Origin: Psychrobacter pygoscelis
GTDB taxonomy: Bacteria > Pseudomonadota > Gammaproteobacteria > Pseudomonadales > Moraxellaceae
DNA: 64,000 nt
NCBI RefSeq assembly: GCF_004335015.1
Contig: NZ_RQRU01000004.1
Coordinates: 124,001 to 188,000, forward strand
Direction: 5' to 3'
Below, piece by piece: positions 50,875-60,601 of this stretch. A model generated the notes under the pieces. That model saw nothing but the letters and a program-made list of their open reading frames with translations. It did not search any database and had not been told where the DNA came from. Both the position numbers and the translations under genes were made by a program. The stretch's first letter is position 1. Each line of letters begins with the position of its first letter.

Positions 50875-52290
50875 ATGCAAATACCCATAGTTAATGGCAT
50901 TTACACTGACATGACGGCTGACTATCGCACGTCATATCCGCTTAATCTTGTGCCAGTGCCAAAACAAAACGGCATTAGCGCGGGCTATCTACGCAAGGCT
51001 GATGGTATCAAGCTGCTATGTGGTGCGAGTCGGTCGGGTGTAGATAGAGGTGGCATCAATTGGAAAGATGTCTGTTATCGAGTAATTGGCAGTACTCTCT
51101 ATCGAGTTACAGAGCATGGACAATGCACTGCTATTGGAGCAATCTCTGGTAGCAATCAATGCACGTTTGCTTACTCGTTTGACCGATTGGCCATTGCAGG
51201 CGGCGGCAATCTCTACTATTTGCAAGGTAATACGCTGTCACAAGTGACTAATACGAATCTAGGCCGTGTCGTAGATGCAGAGTGGATTGACGGCTATTTT
51301 GTCACTACTGATGGTGAATATGTCGTACAGACTGAACTTAACGACCCTACCAAAGTTAGTCCAACTAAATACGGCTCGTCTGAGGCTGATCCTGACCCTA
51401 TTATTGGCTTGCTTAAAGTGCGTAACGAGCTATGCGTCTTTAACCGCTATACCATAGAAGTTTTTGACAACACAGGCGGCGCAGGGTTTGCGTTTAGTCG
51501 AATCGATGGCGCAATGATGACCAAAGGACTGATTGGTACAAGTGCCAAGTGTCAGTTTGCCGGAAGCTTTGCTTTTGTTGGCAGCGGAAAGAATCAGCCA
51601 TGCAGTGTGTACCTTGGCGCTAATGGCGGCTTATCTAAGGTCGCTACTCGAGAGATTGAGCGCATTTTAGCTGATTATACAGATGCTCAATTATCTGAGG
51701 TTGTGCTGGAATCAAAAGAACAAGACATGCACCAGCATTTGTACTTGCATTTGCCTGATAAAACAATGGTGTATGACTTTGCAGCATCTCAGGTAATGCA
51801 GCAGCCAATTTGGTTTGAGTTGTCATCGTCTACGGATGGCAAGGGCGCATATCGAGCGATTAACCACGTTTGGTGTTATAACCGCTGGATAGTAGGAGAT
51901 CGCATCGATGGACGTATTGGTGTCTTAGACAACAAGCTGAGTAGTCACTATGGCAAGCCAGTCACTTGGCAGATACAGACCACTTTTATCTATAACGGCG
52001 GACAATCTGGTCAAATCAAATCAGTTGAATTGGTTGGATTAACTGGCCGTGTTAATGACATGTCCAATCCGCAAGTATTTTTAAGCTACACCAAAGATGG
52101 CCTGAGATGGTCCAATGAGCGGCTGCAAAGCCAAGGTATGCGTGGACACTACAGCAAGCGCATTGTATGGCTTAGAGCCGTGGGTAAGTTTCAGCAGATG
52201 GTAGGCTTACGCTTCCGTGGTTGTGATGACTCGCTAGCATCATTTACAGCGGTTGAGATTGACGTGGAGGGCTTTGGTAATGGCGGATAA
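50875..52290 (+). CDS. Packaged DNA stabilization protein, P22 gp10-like
   Basis: 471 residues from ATG 50875 (MQIPIVNGIY), the size of P22 gp10 (472). An upstream in-frame start at 50821 would overlap gp4. The repeated short beta strands with GxLYYLQGNTL, YFVTTDGEYVVQTELNDP and IEVFDNTGGAGFAFSR are typical of the gp10 beta-propeller. It forms the hub below gp4 and holds the tail parts. Confidence 0.85.
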   Translation: MQIPIVNGIYTDMTADYRTSYPLNLVPVPKQNGISAGYLRKADGIKLLCGASRSGVDRGGINWKDVCYRVIGSTLYRVTEHGQCTAIGAISGSNQCTFAYSFDRLAIAGGGNLYYLQGNTLSQVTNTNLGRVVDAEWIDGYFVTTDGEYVVQTELNDPTKVSPTKYGSSEADPDPIIGLLKVRNELCVFNRYTIEVFDNTGGAGFAFSRIDGAMMTKGLIGTSAKCQFAGSFAFVGSGKNQPCSVYLGANGGLSKVATREIERILADYTDAQLSEVVLESKEQDMHQHLYLHLPDKTMVYDFAASQVMQQPIWFELSSSTDGKGAYRAINHVWCYNRWIVGDRIDGRIGVLDNKLSSHYGKPVTWQIQTTFIYNGGQSGQIKSVELVGLTGRVNDMSNPQVFLSYTKDGLRWSNERLQSQGMRGHYSKRIVWLRAVGKFQQMVGLRFRGCDDSLASFTAVEIDVEGFGNGG

Positions 52291-52594
52291 TAAGCGATTA
52301 AAGCTACCAAGAGCCACTTTAGCAAAAATAACAGGCAACGACCCTCAAGCTATCAAAGCGTTTGAAGGTATGCAGTCACAAGTTTTTGAGCAAAATCCCG
52401 CTGAAATCAAAGTGATTTTTGACTCAATTGCCGAGGTGATGGCGCAGACAATACAAGCAACGATCATTGCTCATCAAGTCGCGCAAGAGCAAACCCCTTA
52501 TTTACAGGCGGTAGGCGTGCCGATTGAGTCATCTTTTAACTTAAACCCTGTTAATTTACCGCATGACGAAACTAATTATCTGGTGACTGTATGA
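52280..52594 (+). CDS. Small tail-region protein, unknown
   Basis: 104 residues from ATG 52280 (MADNKRLKLPRATL), overlapping gp10 by 11 bases. Helical (~25-75), then a hydrophilic end. It stands where P22 has its tail needle gene (gp26), but it lacks the long trimeric coiled-coil repeats of gp26, so I do not call it a needle. Confidence 0.6.
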   Translation: MADNKRLKLPRATLAKITGNDPQAIKAFEGMQSQVFEQNPAEIKVIFDSIAEVMAQTIQATIIAHQVAQEQTPYLQAVGVPIESSFNLNPVNLPHDETNYLVTV

Positions 52595-52887
52595 AATTTA
52601 TTAATAAGCAAGCTAATAACGTAACCCTAGTGGCTGATGACAACACTGTCTATCAGACAAACGTAGACGCTCAAATCCGAGCGCTGACAGTCCACAATCC
52701 AACCGAAGCCAATATTGACTTAGTAATCAGTTTGGGCGACAAGCAGTACGTTAAAAAGACGGTCACACCGAATGCGACTGAGGTTATTAGTCAGCTTTTT
52801 AACCAACAGATTAAAAAGACAGAGGCGCTGACCATGATAGGTGAGGGTTTAAATGTACTACTAACGGTTGTTGAGATTACGGAGTAA
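52591..52887 (+). CDS. Small tail-region protein, unknown
   Basis: 98 residues with a beta-rich pattern (VTLVADDNTVYQTNVDAQIRALTVHNP). Overlaps the preceding stop by four bases. Similar short proteins accompany the ejection genes in P22-like phages; no function can be assigned. Confidence 0.6.
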   Translation: MKFINKQANNVTLVADDNTVYQTNVDAQIRALTVHNPTEANIDLVISLGDKQYVKKTVTPNATEVISQLFNQQIKKTEALTMIGEGLNVLLTVVEITE

Positions 52888-52890
52888 GTT

Positions 52891-53535
52891 ATGTTTGGAG
52901 CATTATTAGGCGCAGGTGCGAGCATCATTGGCGGTGTATTGGGTGGTCGCAGTCAGCGCAAAGCCGCGCAAGCAGCGTCAAGCGCACAGCAAGGCATGAG
53001 CCGCGAAGCAATCGCAGAACAACAGCGCCAGTTTGATGCGATGCAAAAACTACTTAATCCGTATGTGACGGCCGGTAATCAGGCGTTAACTGGGCAGCAA
53101 GACCTACTTGGACTTAATGGCAATCCTGCACAGCAACAAGCCATAGCCAGCATTGAGAACAGCCCGTTTTTTAAGTCTCAATATCAGCAAGCCGAAGATG
53201 CGATACGTCAAAATGCCGCTGCTACAGGTGGATTGCGAGGTGGCAATATACAAGAGGCATTGGCTGATAATCGCTCAAACATGCTGTATGCAAACGTCAT
53301 GAACCAAAACCAAAACCTAGCAGCACTTACAGGCATGGGTGCGAATGCTGCCGCAGGTGTTGGTAATGCAGGGTTACAGACAGCCGCAGCAGTCGGTAAT
53401 CAGTTAAATGGTATTGGTCAGGCACAGGCAGGATATCAACTTGCACGAGGTCAAGCTAATCAAAATATGCTTAACGGATTATTTCAAGGCGCTGGTGCTA
53501 TTGGTCAAATCGGTCAACAACAGGGGTGGTTTTAA
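52891..53535 (+). CDS. DNA ejection protein, P22 gp7-like
   Basis: 214 residues. A Gly/Ala-rich hydrophobic start (MFGALLGAGASIIGGVLGG), a Gln/Ala-rich coiled middle, and a C-terminal Asn/Gln/Gly-rich region. This composition and the order 7-20-16 are those of the P22 ejection proteins, which leave the virion with the DNA to cross the cell envelope. Confidence 0.75.
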   Translation: MFGALLGAGASIIGGVLGGRSQRKAAQAASSAQQGMSREAIAEQQRQFDAMQKLLNPYVTAGNQALTGQQDLLGLNGNPAQQQAIASIENSPFFKSQYQQAEDAIRQNAAATGGLRGGNIQEALADNRSNMLYANVMNQNQNLAALTGMGANAAAGVGNAGLQTAAAVGNQLNGIGQAQAGYQLARGQANQNMLNGLFQGAGAIGQIGQQQGWF

Positions 53536-54998
53536 TGCAACCAATTAACTATCTACTCGACAATAAATCGCCTTTTGATTCGTTTTTTGGCGGTATGAAT
53601 GCAGTGCAAGGTCTACGCAGTAATGATTTAACTAATCAACATAACGAGTTGGCCAACAATCGCATACAAGATGAGAATGAATTATTGCGAGCGCAGCAAC
53701 AGCGTCAAATGCAGATGTACGACGAAGTTGATCAGCTTGATTTTAGCAATATGGATGATATGCGAGGATTTATCGGTCGCTATGCCGATATGCCTGCGAT
53801 TAAAGGTGTGCAGTCAGCTTACGAGCAAATGAATGAAAAAGAGCGCCAAGCGATATTAGCAGACTCAAGTCGTTATATCTCAGCTATCAGAAGCGGCAAA
53901 CCTGAGCTTGCCATTAATGATCTAAAGGCCAAAGCTGAAGCCCATAGAAATATGGGTGATGAAAGTAAAGCCAAAGAAGCTGAAGACATGGCCAAGTTTA
54001 TTGAAATGTCACCTGAAGCAGCGCTGGGCACATTATCGATGGGCTATGCGGTTATGTCGCCTAAAGATGCGGCGGATAACTATAAAGCTTACTCTGATGC
54101 GTTTGTTGCTCAAGATAAAACCCCGGCTGAGATTGCTAAAGTTGAAGCTGAAGCAAAAGAAATTGATGAACTTTTGCCCTACCGAAAAGATGAGATTAAG
54201 TCTACAGAAGTTAAAAATCTAGCATCTGCAAAAGACTCTATTAGTCAGGCCAATAATCGTGATGCGCTTACGCCATATCAGCAAGCGGAAATGACAGCTT
54301 CGGCCAGTGAAAAAACAGCAGGAGCTAGTCTAAAGCAGACTCAAGCAGATTATATACCTAAAAACTTTGAGGCCGATCAGGCGCAAAGAGAGGTTCAAAA
54401 TCAAATCAATCAGATTAAGTTGCAATTACAATCTGAAAGTAATGCTATTCAGCGTGAAAGACTGGGTATTCAGCTCGCTCAATTAGAGCAGAAATCAGCG
54501 ATGTTTGAAGCTGGATTAAGCAAACAGCAAGTTGAGACACAAATTAAAAACCAAGAAAGGCTGGCTGACTATGAAAACTCAAAAGAAAGCCTGTCTGTTG
54601 CTAAAGCGACTGTGTCACGACTTTTAAATAACACAAAGGGCATGAATAAGGCTGTGGGAGTTATAGATAGTAAACTTCCTACATTTAGGCCGAAGTCTAA
54701 AGAATTTGAGAAGGATTTACAGACTCTTAAAAGTCAAGTCTTTTTAGCTCAAGTAAGTCAAATGCGAGGATTGGGAGCTTTAACAGAGGCTGAAGGTGCA
54801 AAATTAGAAGCGTCTATTAGTAATCTTAGTTTGGATATGGATGAAAAAACATTGAAGCAAAATTTGTTATTAGTGCATGATTATATGAGTAGAGCAGACA
54901 AGCGCCTACAAACCAAATATAAAGATTTAATTAGTGAAGCATCACAAAATAACACAGGCTCTATCGCAGGTCGCTCTTACATGTCAGTATTAAATTAA
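53535..54998 (+). CDS. DNA ejection protein, P22 gp20-like
   Basis: 487 residues from ATG 53535, overlapping the previous stop by one base (TAATG). Long helical and coiled-coil stretches rich in Gln/Ala/Glu (~230-340), no membrane segment. Position and size correspond to P22 gp20 (471 residues). Function inferred from gene order and composition. Confidence 0.75.
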   Translation: MQPINYLLDNKSPFDSFFGGMNAVQGLRSNDLTNQHNELANNRIQDENELLRAQQQRQMQMYDEVDQLDFSNMDDMRGFIGRYADMPAIKGVQSAYEQMNEKERQAILADSSRYISAIRSGKPELAINDLKAKAEAHRNMGDESKAKEAEDMAKFIEMSPEAALGTLSMGYAVMSPKDAADNYKAYSDAFVAQDKTPAEIAKVEAEAKEIDELLPYRKDEIKSTEVKNLASAKDSISQANNRDALTPYQQAEMTASASEKTAGASLKQTQADYIPKNFEADQAQREVQNQINQIKLQLQSESNAIQRERLGIQLAQLEQKSAMFEAGLSKQQVETQIKNQERLADYENSKESLSVAKATVSRLLNNTKGMNKAVGVIDSKLPTFRPKSKEFEKDLQTLKSQVFLAQVSQMRGLGALTEAEGAKLEASISNLSLDMDEKTLKQNLLLVHDYMSRADKRLQTKYKDLISEASQNNTGSIAGRSYMSVLN

Positions 54999-55008
54999 GG
55001 TAATTATC

Positions 55009-58000
55009 ATGAGTTGGATGCGGAACGTCTATCAAGCATTTATCAATAACGGCTTGTCAGTCAACCAAGCTAAAGCCTTAACAGCAGAAGTGGGTCGAGA
55101 AAATGACTTTCAGCCGCAATATTTGTTTGGCCGTCATGTAGATGAGGCAAATGGGAAAATAAATCTAGGCATGATTAGTTGGCAGGGGTCAAGAGCAGCT
55201 GGACTTGATAGTCGATTAAAGAAAAAAGGTCTTATCTCAAAAGGTAGTATTGTACCAAGCCAAGCTGCTTTAAATGAAATGGCTAGTTATCTTGTTAATG
55301 AGATTAAGACAAACAAGCGCTTCGCTAAAACGAAGCGCTTGTTTCTTGACAATCCCAATGTTGATTACAGAACTGCTGAAAACGTCCTTGGCCGCAATTT
55401 TATTGCATGGGATTATGATGGCAGCGCTGTGCTAGGAAAACAAGTATCAAAGCACCACGCTAAACGAGATAATTACTATAAACAGTTAGGCGGTATAGTA
55501 TCTACACAGGGGGCTGGGCCGATGAGCCTAACAAACACGCAAAAAGTAAAGCTATATCGTGCATACAAAGATGGAAAAATGAACGCAGTACAAAAAGCTC
55601 AATATGAATCTGATGTTAAAGCAGGAGTGGTATCGATGCCTAAAGGCGGCAAGATAAAATCCAGTCCTCAGCCATCGGCAAAAAAGGGCGAAGAACTCCC
55701 GTTATCTGTAGTAATGGCTTACAATGACGGTAAATTAAACCAGCTACAACAAGCAGAGCTTGAGGCTGATGTGAAAGCTGGGATTGCAAAAATCCCAACA
55801 GGCTTTAAGCTGCAAAAGCCAAAACCTAAAGGTTTTATTGGTCGATCGGGCGATAAAATCAAAGCTGCTGCACAGCAAGGTATTGATAATGTTTTTGACA
55901 ATGGTGGCCTTGCTAATATTGGCGGCACGGCTGATGCTGCACTAGCTGTGGGCGGTGGTATGCTAGATATGGCTATGCAAGGTATGGCTGGCATAGGTGG
56001 TATAGGGAGAGCGGCAGTTAACGGCAATAGTATCGTTGAAGGTTATAACAATGGTGTTAGTAATTATGATAATACGACACCAAGCCGCATTCTAAAATCT
56101 GCCGCCACTCCACGTACAAATACTGGCGGCAAAATACTTGATGTGTTGGGGATCGTTGATGATGCCATTGTCATTGCCGGTGACGCAGCTTACGATACTA
56201 CAGGCAGTCCTGTAGTTGGCGCAGGCACTCAAACAGCACTAAACGCATTAGGCATGATATCTCCACTCAAAGGTAAAAAGGGCAGGGCTGCATCACATGA
56301 CGAATCAGTAAGACGTGCAGGTGATAATAGTGTACTTAGACCCGACGCAAATGACGCAGTAGTTAGAGCTGCTAGAAGCAGTGATGATGGATTAATTGGT
56401 GGTGTTAACCGTGCTCAAATTGATGCACCACCACGCCAACTAACACCCCTAGAGATATACCAACAAGCTACGGCCAGAACTACTGGGTCTATAGATAATG
56501 TACGAGCTAATTTAGACGGGTTAGATAGTCAGTCACTCAATACCAGTCGAGCTATCAACAATATCAACACTAGGCCGCGAATAATTGACACAAACTCTGC
56601 GGCTAGCCCTGCACCGCGCATTGATATTGATGCACCTAGCAGCTCAGTAGTGCCTATTGATCATCTGCTAAACCTTGATGAGTCGCGTCCTCAGACTGGC
56701 GGCGTACCTATAGATGTACAAGGACTACGGGCACAAGTCTTAAAAGATCTAGGATTACCCGATGAAAAAGTGCGGAAAGGTGCAGTGACAGGTGATATAA
56801 CTCAGCTTGAAACCGAGAAGTCTTTATCAAAACTCGACACTGAAGCTGGTCGAGATATGCGCGCTCAGCTCGATGACGAATATAAAACCATGAACGACTA
56901 CGCTCAGTCGATTATTGAAGACGACATCGGAGCAAGGGCTGGAGCAAGCCCCGAAAGCCGTGGTCAAGTGGTGATCGACGCGCTGCAAGAATATAAAGAC
57001 TGGTATAAAAGCAAGGTTCAGGAGGATTATGCAAAAGCTGATGAGATCATGGATGGCAAAGGCGGTATTGAGCTAACAGAGTTTGCCAACACTCTAGATC
57101 GCAATAGCCTGTGGGAGGGCAAAGCATCAAATCAGCAGTTAAGGCGCGGTATTAAGTCGTATCTTAATGAGCTTGACCTGCTCAAAGATGACGGCTCAAT
57201 TAAGCCTATGACTGCAAAGCAAGCCGAGGGTTTACGCCAATACATCAATAGCCAGTGGTCGCCCGACAGCGCCAGTCTTATTGGTATAGTTAATGAGTCA
57301 GTAGACATGGGTGTATTTAGCAAGCTTGATGACAATGCTTATCTTGATGCACGTAAACGTTACCGCCAGTACAAAGAGACATTTGAAAATCCCAAGGGAA
57401 TCGCTAAGATACTGGACGTAGACGGCATTAATCGTAAAGTATCACCTGAGCAAGTTGGTCGAAGCTTACAGCAATTGGCAGCCAAGGATGGTGCTCAATT
57501 TAACCATATTTACGGCCTCCTTGATAATTTACCTGATGAGATCAAGCCAAAGGGTAAACGCGCTAAGGCCGAGATACAAGCGGCCATAGCTGAAACCATA
57601 CTGGGTAAGGGTGGGCTTAAGTCAGTTAATAAAGAGTATATGCAGTATCGTCGCCCAAATGACGATGGATCATATAAGGCGGCTGATATATTTGGCGATG
57701 ATGTTGCTAAAAAGCTAGACACATATATCGCTGGCCGGAATATCTTACAGCACCAAGATCCCAACCCATCTGGCACAGCGACCACGGCGAGAAATATTGA
57801 CGACTGGAACAGCCCTGAAAATATTGCCGCTGGCACAGTTGGCGCAATCGGTGGAGCAATGACTGGAATCGGCGGTATTGTTGGAGCTGGCACTGCAATT
57901 GCAGGAAAGATGGCGCACCAAAAAATAAAAGGTGTTATGCTTGAGCGTCAGTCTCGTGCTGATTACAATCAATCATTAAGTCCGGATCGCGCTAAGACGT

Positions 58001-58269
58001 ATCGCAATGCCAATGAGCAGCTAGTTAATCGCGTGATTAGCACTGACGAAATGAAGATGATCATTGATGAGTTCGAAAAACCCAAACCAAACGAGACTAA
58101 AATTAAGGTTCTGCAAAAGAAATTGGTCAAAACTGACGCTTGGAAATCATACGTCAAATCTCTGCCAGTAAAAGCTCGAAAAGCAGCTATGAACAATGCT
58201 GACGTGTTAACGATGATTACCCAAGGCGCTAATCAGTATGAAGATAATGCATTGAAGCCTACCTTTTGA
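55009..58269 (+). CDS. Large ejection protein (gp16 position) with N-terminal lysozyme-like domain
   Basis: 1086 residues, longer than P22 gp16 (609). Residues ~1-160 resemble the phage tail lysozyme family (AFINNGLSVNQAKALTAEVGRENDF, ISWQGSRAAGL); Glu27 or Glu31 is the likely catalytic acid, for local peptidoglycan cutting during DNA entry. Residues ~183-212 and ~233-264 are an internal repeat (YRAYKDGKMN/MAYNDGKLN ... DVKAG). The C-terminal part (~600-1086) is mostly helical with a hydrophobic Gly/Ala segment (~955-980). The gene contains a perfect 14-bp inverted repeat at 55311-55344. Confidence 0.78.
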   Translation: MSWMRNVYQAFINNGLSVNQAKALTAEVGRENDFQPQYLFGRHVDEANGKINLGMISWQGSRAAGLDSRLKKKGLISKGSIVPSQAALNEMASYLVNEIKTNKRFAKTKRLFLDNPNVDYRTAENVLGRNFIAWDYDGSAVLGKQVSKHHAKRDNYYKQLGGIVSTQGAGPMSLTNTQKVKLYRAYKDGKMNAVQKAQYESDVKAGVVSMPKGGKIKSSPQPSAKKGEELPLSVVMAYNDGKLNQLQQAELEADVKAGIAKIPTGFKLQKPKPKGFIGRSGDKIKAAAQQGIDNVFDNGGLANIGGTADAALAVGGGMLDMAMQGMAGIGGIGRAAVNGNSIVEGYNNGVSNYDNTTPSRILKSAATPRTNTGGKILDVLGIVDDAIVIAGDAAYDTTGSPVVGAGTQTALNALGMISPLKGKKGRAASHDESVRRAGDNSVLRPDANDAVVRAARSSDDGLIGGVNRAQIDAPPRQLTPLEIYQQATARTTGSIDNVRANLDGLDSQSLNTSRAINNINTRPRIIDTNSAASPAPRIDIDAPSSSVVPIDHLLNLDESRPQTGGVPIDVQGLRAQVLKDLGLPDEKVRKGAVTGDITQLETEKSLSKLDTEAGRDMRAQLDDEYKTMNDYAQSIIEDDIGARAGASPESRGQVVIDALQEYKDWYKSKVQEDYAKADEIMDGKGGIELTEFANTLDRNSLWEGKASNQQLRRGIKSYLNELDLLKDDGSIKPMTAKQAEGLRQYINSQWSPDSASLIGIVNESVDMGVFSKLDDNAYLDARKRYRQYKETFENPKGIAKILDVDGINRKVSPEQVGRSLQQLAAKDGAQFNHIYGLLDNLPDEIKPKGKRAKAEIQAAIAETILGKGGLKSVNKEYMQYRRPNDDGSYKAADIFGDDVAKKLDTYIAGRNILQHQDPNPSGTATTARNIDDWNSPENIAAGTVGAIGGAMTGIGGIVGAGTAIAGKMAHQKIKGVMLERQSRADYNQSLSPDRAKTYRNANEQLVNRVISTDEMKMIIDEFEKPKPNETKIKVLQKKLVKTDAWKSYVKSLPVKARKAAMNNADVLTMITQGANQYEDNALKPTF

Positions 58270-58302
58270 TATATTTAGTTTATTACTAAAAAAGGCGACA
58301 GC

Positions 58303-58530
58303 ATGGAAAACTTTAGGTTATTTTTAATTAGGTTATTACAGGTAGTGTGGATGCTTACTATCTGTATGACAATTTTTGCTTTCTTTATCGAAAACTTTAG
58401 CGTTGATTCGGCTAGTGCGGTTTTGTTTGTTTTTGGCATCCCCAGCTTAGTTGTACAGTATCTTGTTTTTGCGTCAGTAAATCCAATCTCTTTATTTAAT
58501 GGTAGGCTTAAAGAAAATCTAACCCCTTAA
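58303..58530 (+). CDS. Small membrane protein between ejection and tailspike genes
   Basis: 75 residues with two hydrophobic segments (~6-28 and ~37-60), separated by a short polar loop; inner-membrane protein. In P22 the immI/sieA region, including superinfection exclusion, lies at this same place between genes 16 and 9. Function therefore may be exclusion, but sequence similarity to SieA is not evident and SieA is longer. Confidence 0.6.
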   Translation: MENFRLFLIRLLQVVWMLTICMTIFAFFIENFSVDSASAVLFVFGIPSLVVQYLVFASVNPISLFNGRLKENLTP

Positions 58531-58551
58531 CCCAAACAAACTACTTTAAAT

Positions 58552-58580
58552 ACCCCGACTAGCAATAGTTGGGGTTTTTT
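58552..58580 (+). terminator. Terminator 1 before the tailspike gene
   Basis: CCCCGACTA, loop GCAA, TAGTTGGGG, one G-T pair, followed by TTTTTT. Confidence 0.85.
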
Positions 58581-58590
58581 AATACCTATC

Positions 58591-58617
58591 GCTCAGCCAT
58601 CGTGCTGGGCTTTTTTT
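58591..58617 (+). terminator. Terminator 2 before the tailspike gene
   Basis: GCTCAGC, loop CATCGT, GCTGGGC followed by TTTTTTT. It lies 15 bases before the tailspike start codon, so tailspike translation must begin on a transcript that passes two terminators. Confidence 0.85.
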
Positions 58618-58631
58618 ATGGAGCAAAGAAA

Positions 58632-60551
58632 ATGTCAGTACGCACCTCTTTAGCTGTGCAGCCCCATTTATACATCGGTGATGCTGCTGGTCGACCGTTA
58701 GATTACGGTCGTGTATTTTTTGGAGAACCCGACAAAGACCCCGAATTTTACCCAATTAATATTTATTATGACGAGGCTTTGACAATACCAGCTATGCAGC
58801 CAGTACGCTCAAAAGGTGGCTTTTTAAATGCTAATGGCGACATGATTGAGATTTATGCAAAAGAGCTTGAGTATAGTGTCAAAGTGTTAGACCAATACGG
58901 AGTTAAAGTTTTTTATAAGTCACGTATGAGCAAGACAAACTCAGATGACAGTATTAGCACTCGACTAACTCATCCCGATGCTGTCGCTCGCACTCAATCG
59001 GAAAAAAACGCAGACATTATATCTGTAAAAGATTTTGGCGCAAAAGGTGATGGGGTTGCAGATGACACTGCTGCTATCCAAAATGCCATACTCTATGCGT
59101 CAACTGTTGTGCAGACAGCCAAACTTAGTATTAATACGGTGGCTGCAACAGTAATTATACCGTCCGGCACTTACAAGCTTACAGATACAGTGATTTTAGC
59201 AAACTCTGTGCAGATGCAAGGATCGGGTAGTGGCTCTGCGCTGTTTAATATCCATCACAATGGAGTTGGTTTTAAAACGCCAGACACCATAGCTTGGCTA
59301 GCGAATATACACTTGACAGGCTTTAAGATTAGCAATAAAGGCAGTGGTGTTGAGGGTAATATTGGGATACAACAATCTAAGACAATACGCAACTGTTATA
59401 TGTTTGATGTTGTTGTAGAGGATTTTTACGACAACTTTGTATTTAGTGAGACTTGGACGCACAAAATAGAGCAGTGTATGGGGTTGAGAGCAAAGCGCCA
59501 TAACATTTACGGCGGAACTGCCACTGGCGGCCTACATATCTATGGAGGACGCTATGATGCTGCCGCCAGTCATAGTGTCTACATTAACAGCGTATCAGCT
59601 GAAGTTATCATGCAAGACGTAGCATCGCAGTTTAGTAATCGCAGCGGATTGCGTGTAGATGACTGTTATACAGTCGAAACTAACCAATGCTTTTTTGAGG
59701 GTAACTGCATAGATAGTGTTGACGATTATCACGTATACATTAAGCCACCTACACTACGTTCTCTATCATCAGCAAGCGTTATTAATTGTGTTATCAACAA
59801 TACAGGTGCTGAAAATCGAGACGGCAAAGGCATCTTATTTGTTGATAATATCAAGAGCTTTACTTATAAAGAGCGTTGGGTACGCAATGGAGTGTCTACA
59901 GTGCCCGAGGTCGGCACAAATGTGCAGATAACAGATATGCTACTTGCTAATGCGGCTGACAAGACTAAAGCTACTGCTAATATTAAGCGCAACGCTATCT
60001 CAAGCGCTACTGTAAAGCAGCTTAATAGACCGTATGCTGTTTACGGTAGAGATATGTCAGAGGTTAGCTTTAGCCCCAATACTTACGCTGCACTTAATGC
60101 CGGTTATCCAGATGTTGGTATAGCTTTAGGTACTTATAATTACTCAGCAGCGATGCAAAGCTACGGTGATAGTTACAAGCTGACTCTAAATCCAAATCAA
60201 GGAGATATCTACCTAGGTAACACGGGGCTATGTAAAGTAGCATCAGGGAGTAATGAGTACCACGGTCGTTTTGCACATACTGCTCAGATAACATCATCCA
60301 ACATTAAACCGTTAAAAACAACAGGACTTGTTATTGTTGATACTACAGGAGGCACACGAACGGTTGATCTGAGCAATTTAAGTGCCGATTATGGTCGTGT
60401 CCTTGTTATTGTCAAAACAGACAGTAGTGCAAACACGCTGATTGTTACTGCAAAATCAGGAGAGTTAATAAATGGAGCTGCGTCCGCATCTTTAACAACT
60501 AAAGCAGCTCTGAGCCTCATAGGACTGGGTGGCGAGTGGTTGTCTTTTTAA
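58632..60551 (+). CDS. Tailspike protein with P22-type head-binding domain
   Basis: 639 residues from ATG 58632 (MSVRTSLAVQPHLY); P22 gp9 is 667. Residues ~1-105 are the P22 head-binding domain (HLYIGDAAGRPLDYGRVFFGEPDKDPEFYPINIYYDEAL in part). After a linker, ISVKDFGAKGDGVADDTAAIQNAI (~135-155) begins a right-handed beta-helix of the pectate lyase fold up to ~480, and a C-terminal beta domain closes. It binds and probably degrades a surface polysaccharide and so sets host range; the catalytic residues cannot be read off. GGAG precedes the start. Confidence 0.88.
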   Translation: MSVRTSLAVQPHLYIGDAAGRPLDYGRVFFGEPDKDPEFYPINIYYDEALTIPAMQPVRSKGGFLNANGDMIEIYAKELEYSVKVLDQYGVKVFYKSRMSKTNSDDSISTRLTHPDAVARTQSEKNADIISVKDFGAKGDGVADDTAAIQNAILYASTVVQTAKLSINTVAATVIIPSGTYKLTDTVILANSVQMQGSGSGSALFNIHHNGVGFKTPDTIAWLANIHLTGFKISNKGSGVEGNIGIQQSKTIRNCYMFDVVVEDFYDNFVFSETWTHKIEQCMGLRAKRHNIYGGTATGGLHIYGGRYDAAASHSVYINSVSAEVIMQDVASQFSNRSGLRVDDCYTVETNQCFFEGNCIDSVDDYHVYIKPPTLRSLSSASVINCVINNTGAENRDGKGILFVDNIKSFTYKERWVRNGVSTVPEVGTNVQITDMLLANAADKTKATANIKRNAISSATVKQLNRPYAVYGRDMSEVSFSPNTYAALNAGYPDVGIALGTYNYSAAMQSYGDSYKLTLNPNQGDIYLGNTGLCKVASGSNEYHGRFAHTAQITSSNIKPLKTTGLVIVDTTGGTRTVDLSNLSADYGRVLVIVKTDSSANTLIVTAKSGELINGAASASLTTKAALSLIGLGGEWLSF

Positions 60552-60576
60552 AAAATCCTCTTTTGAGGGTTTTTTT
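60552..60576 (+). terminator. Terminator after the tailspike gene
   Basis: AAAATCCTC, loop TTTT, GAGGGTTTT, then TTT. It lies ~25 bases before the holin start. Confidence 0.8.
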
Positions 60577-60601
60577 ATTACCAAAAAATTAAGGAGGGTG
60601 T

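Noticed and set aside
55719..56027. 102-codon minus-strand ORF rich in Pro/Ala/Ser/Ile
   Set aside because: A shadow of the Gly/Ala-rich coding sequence of the ejection protein, without start signals.
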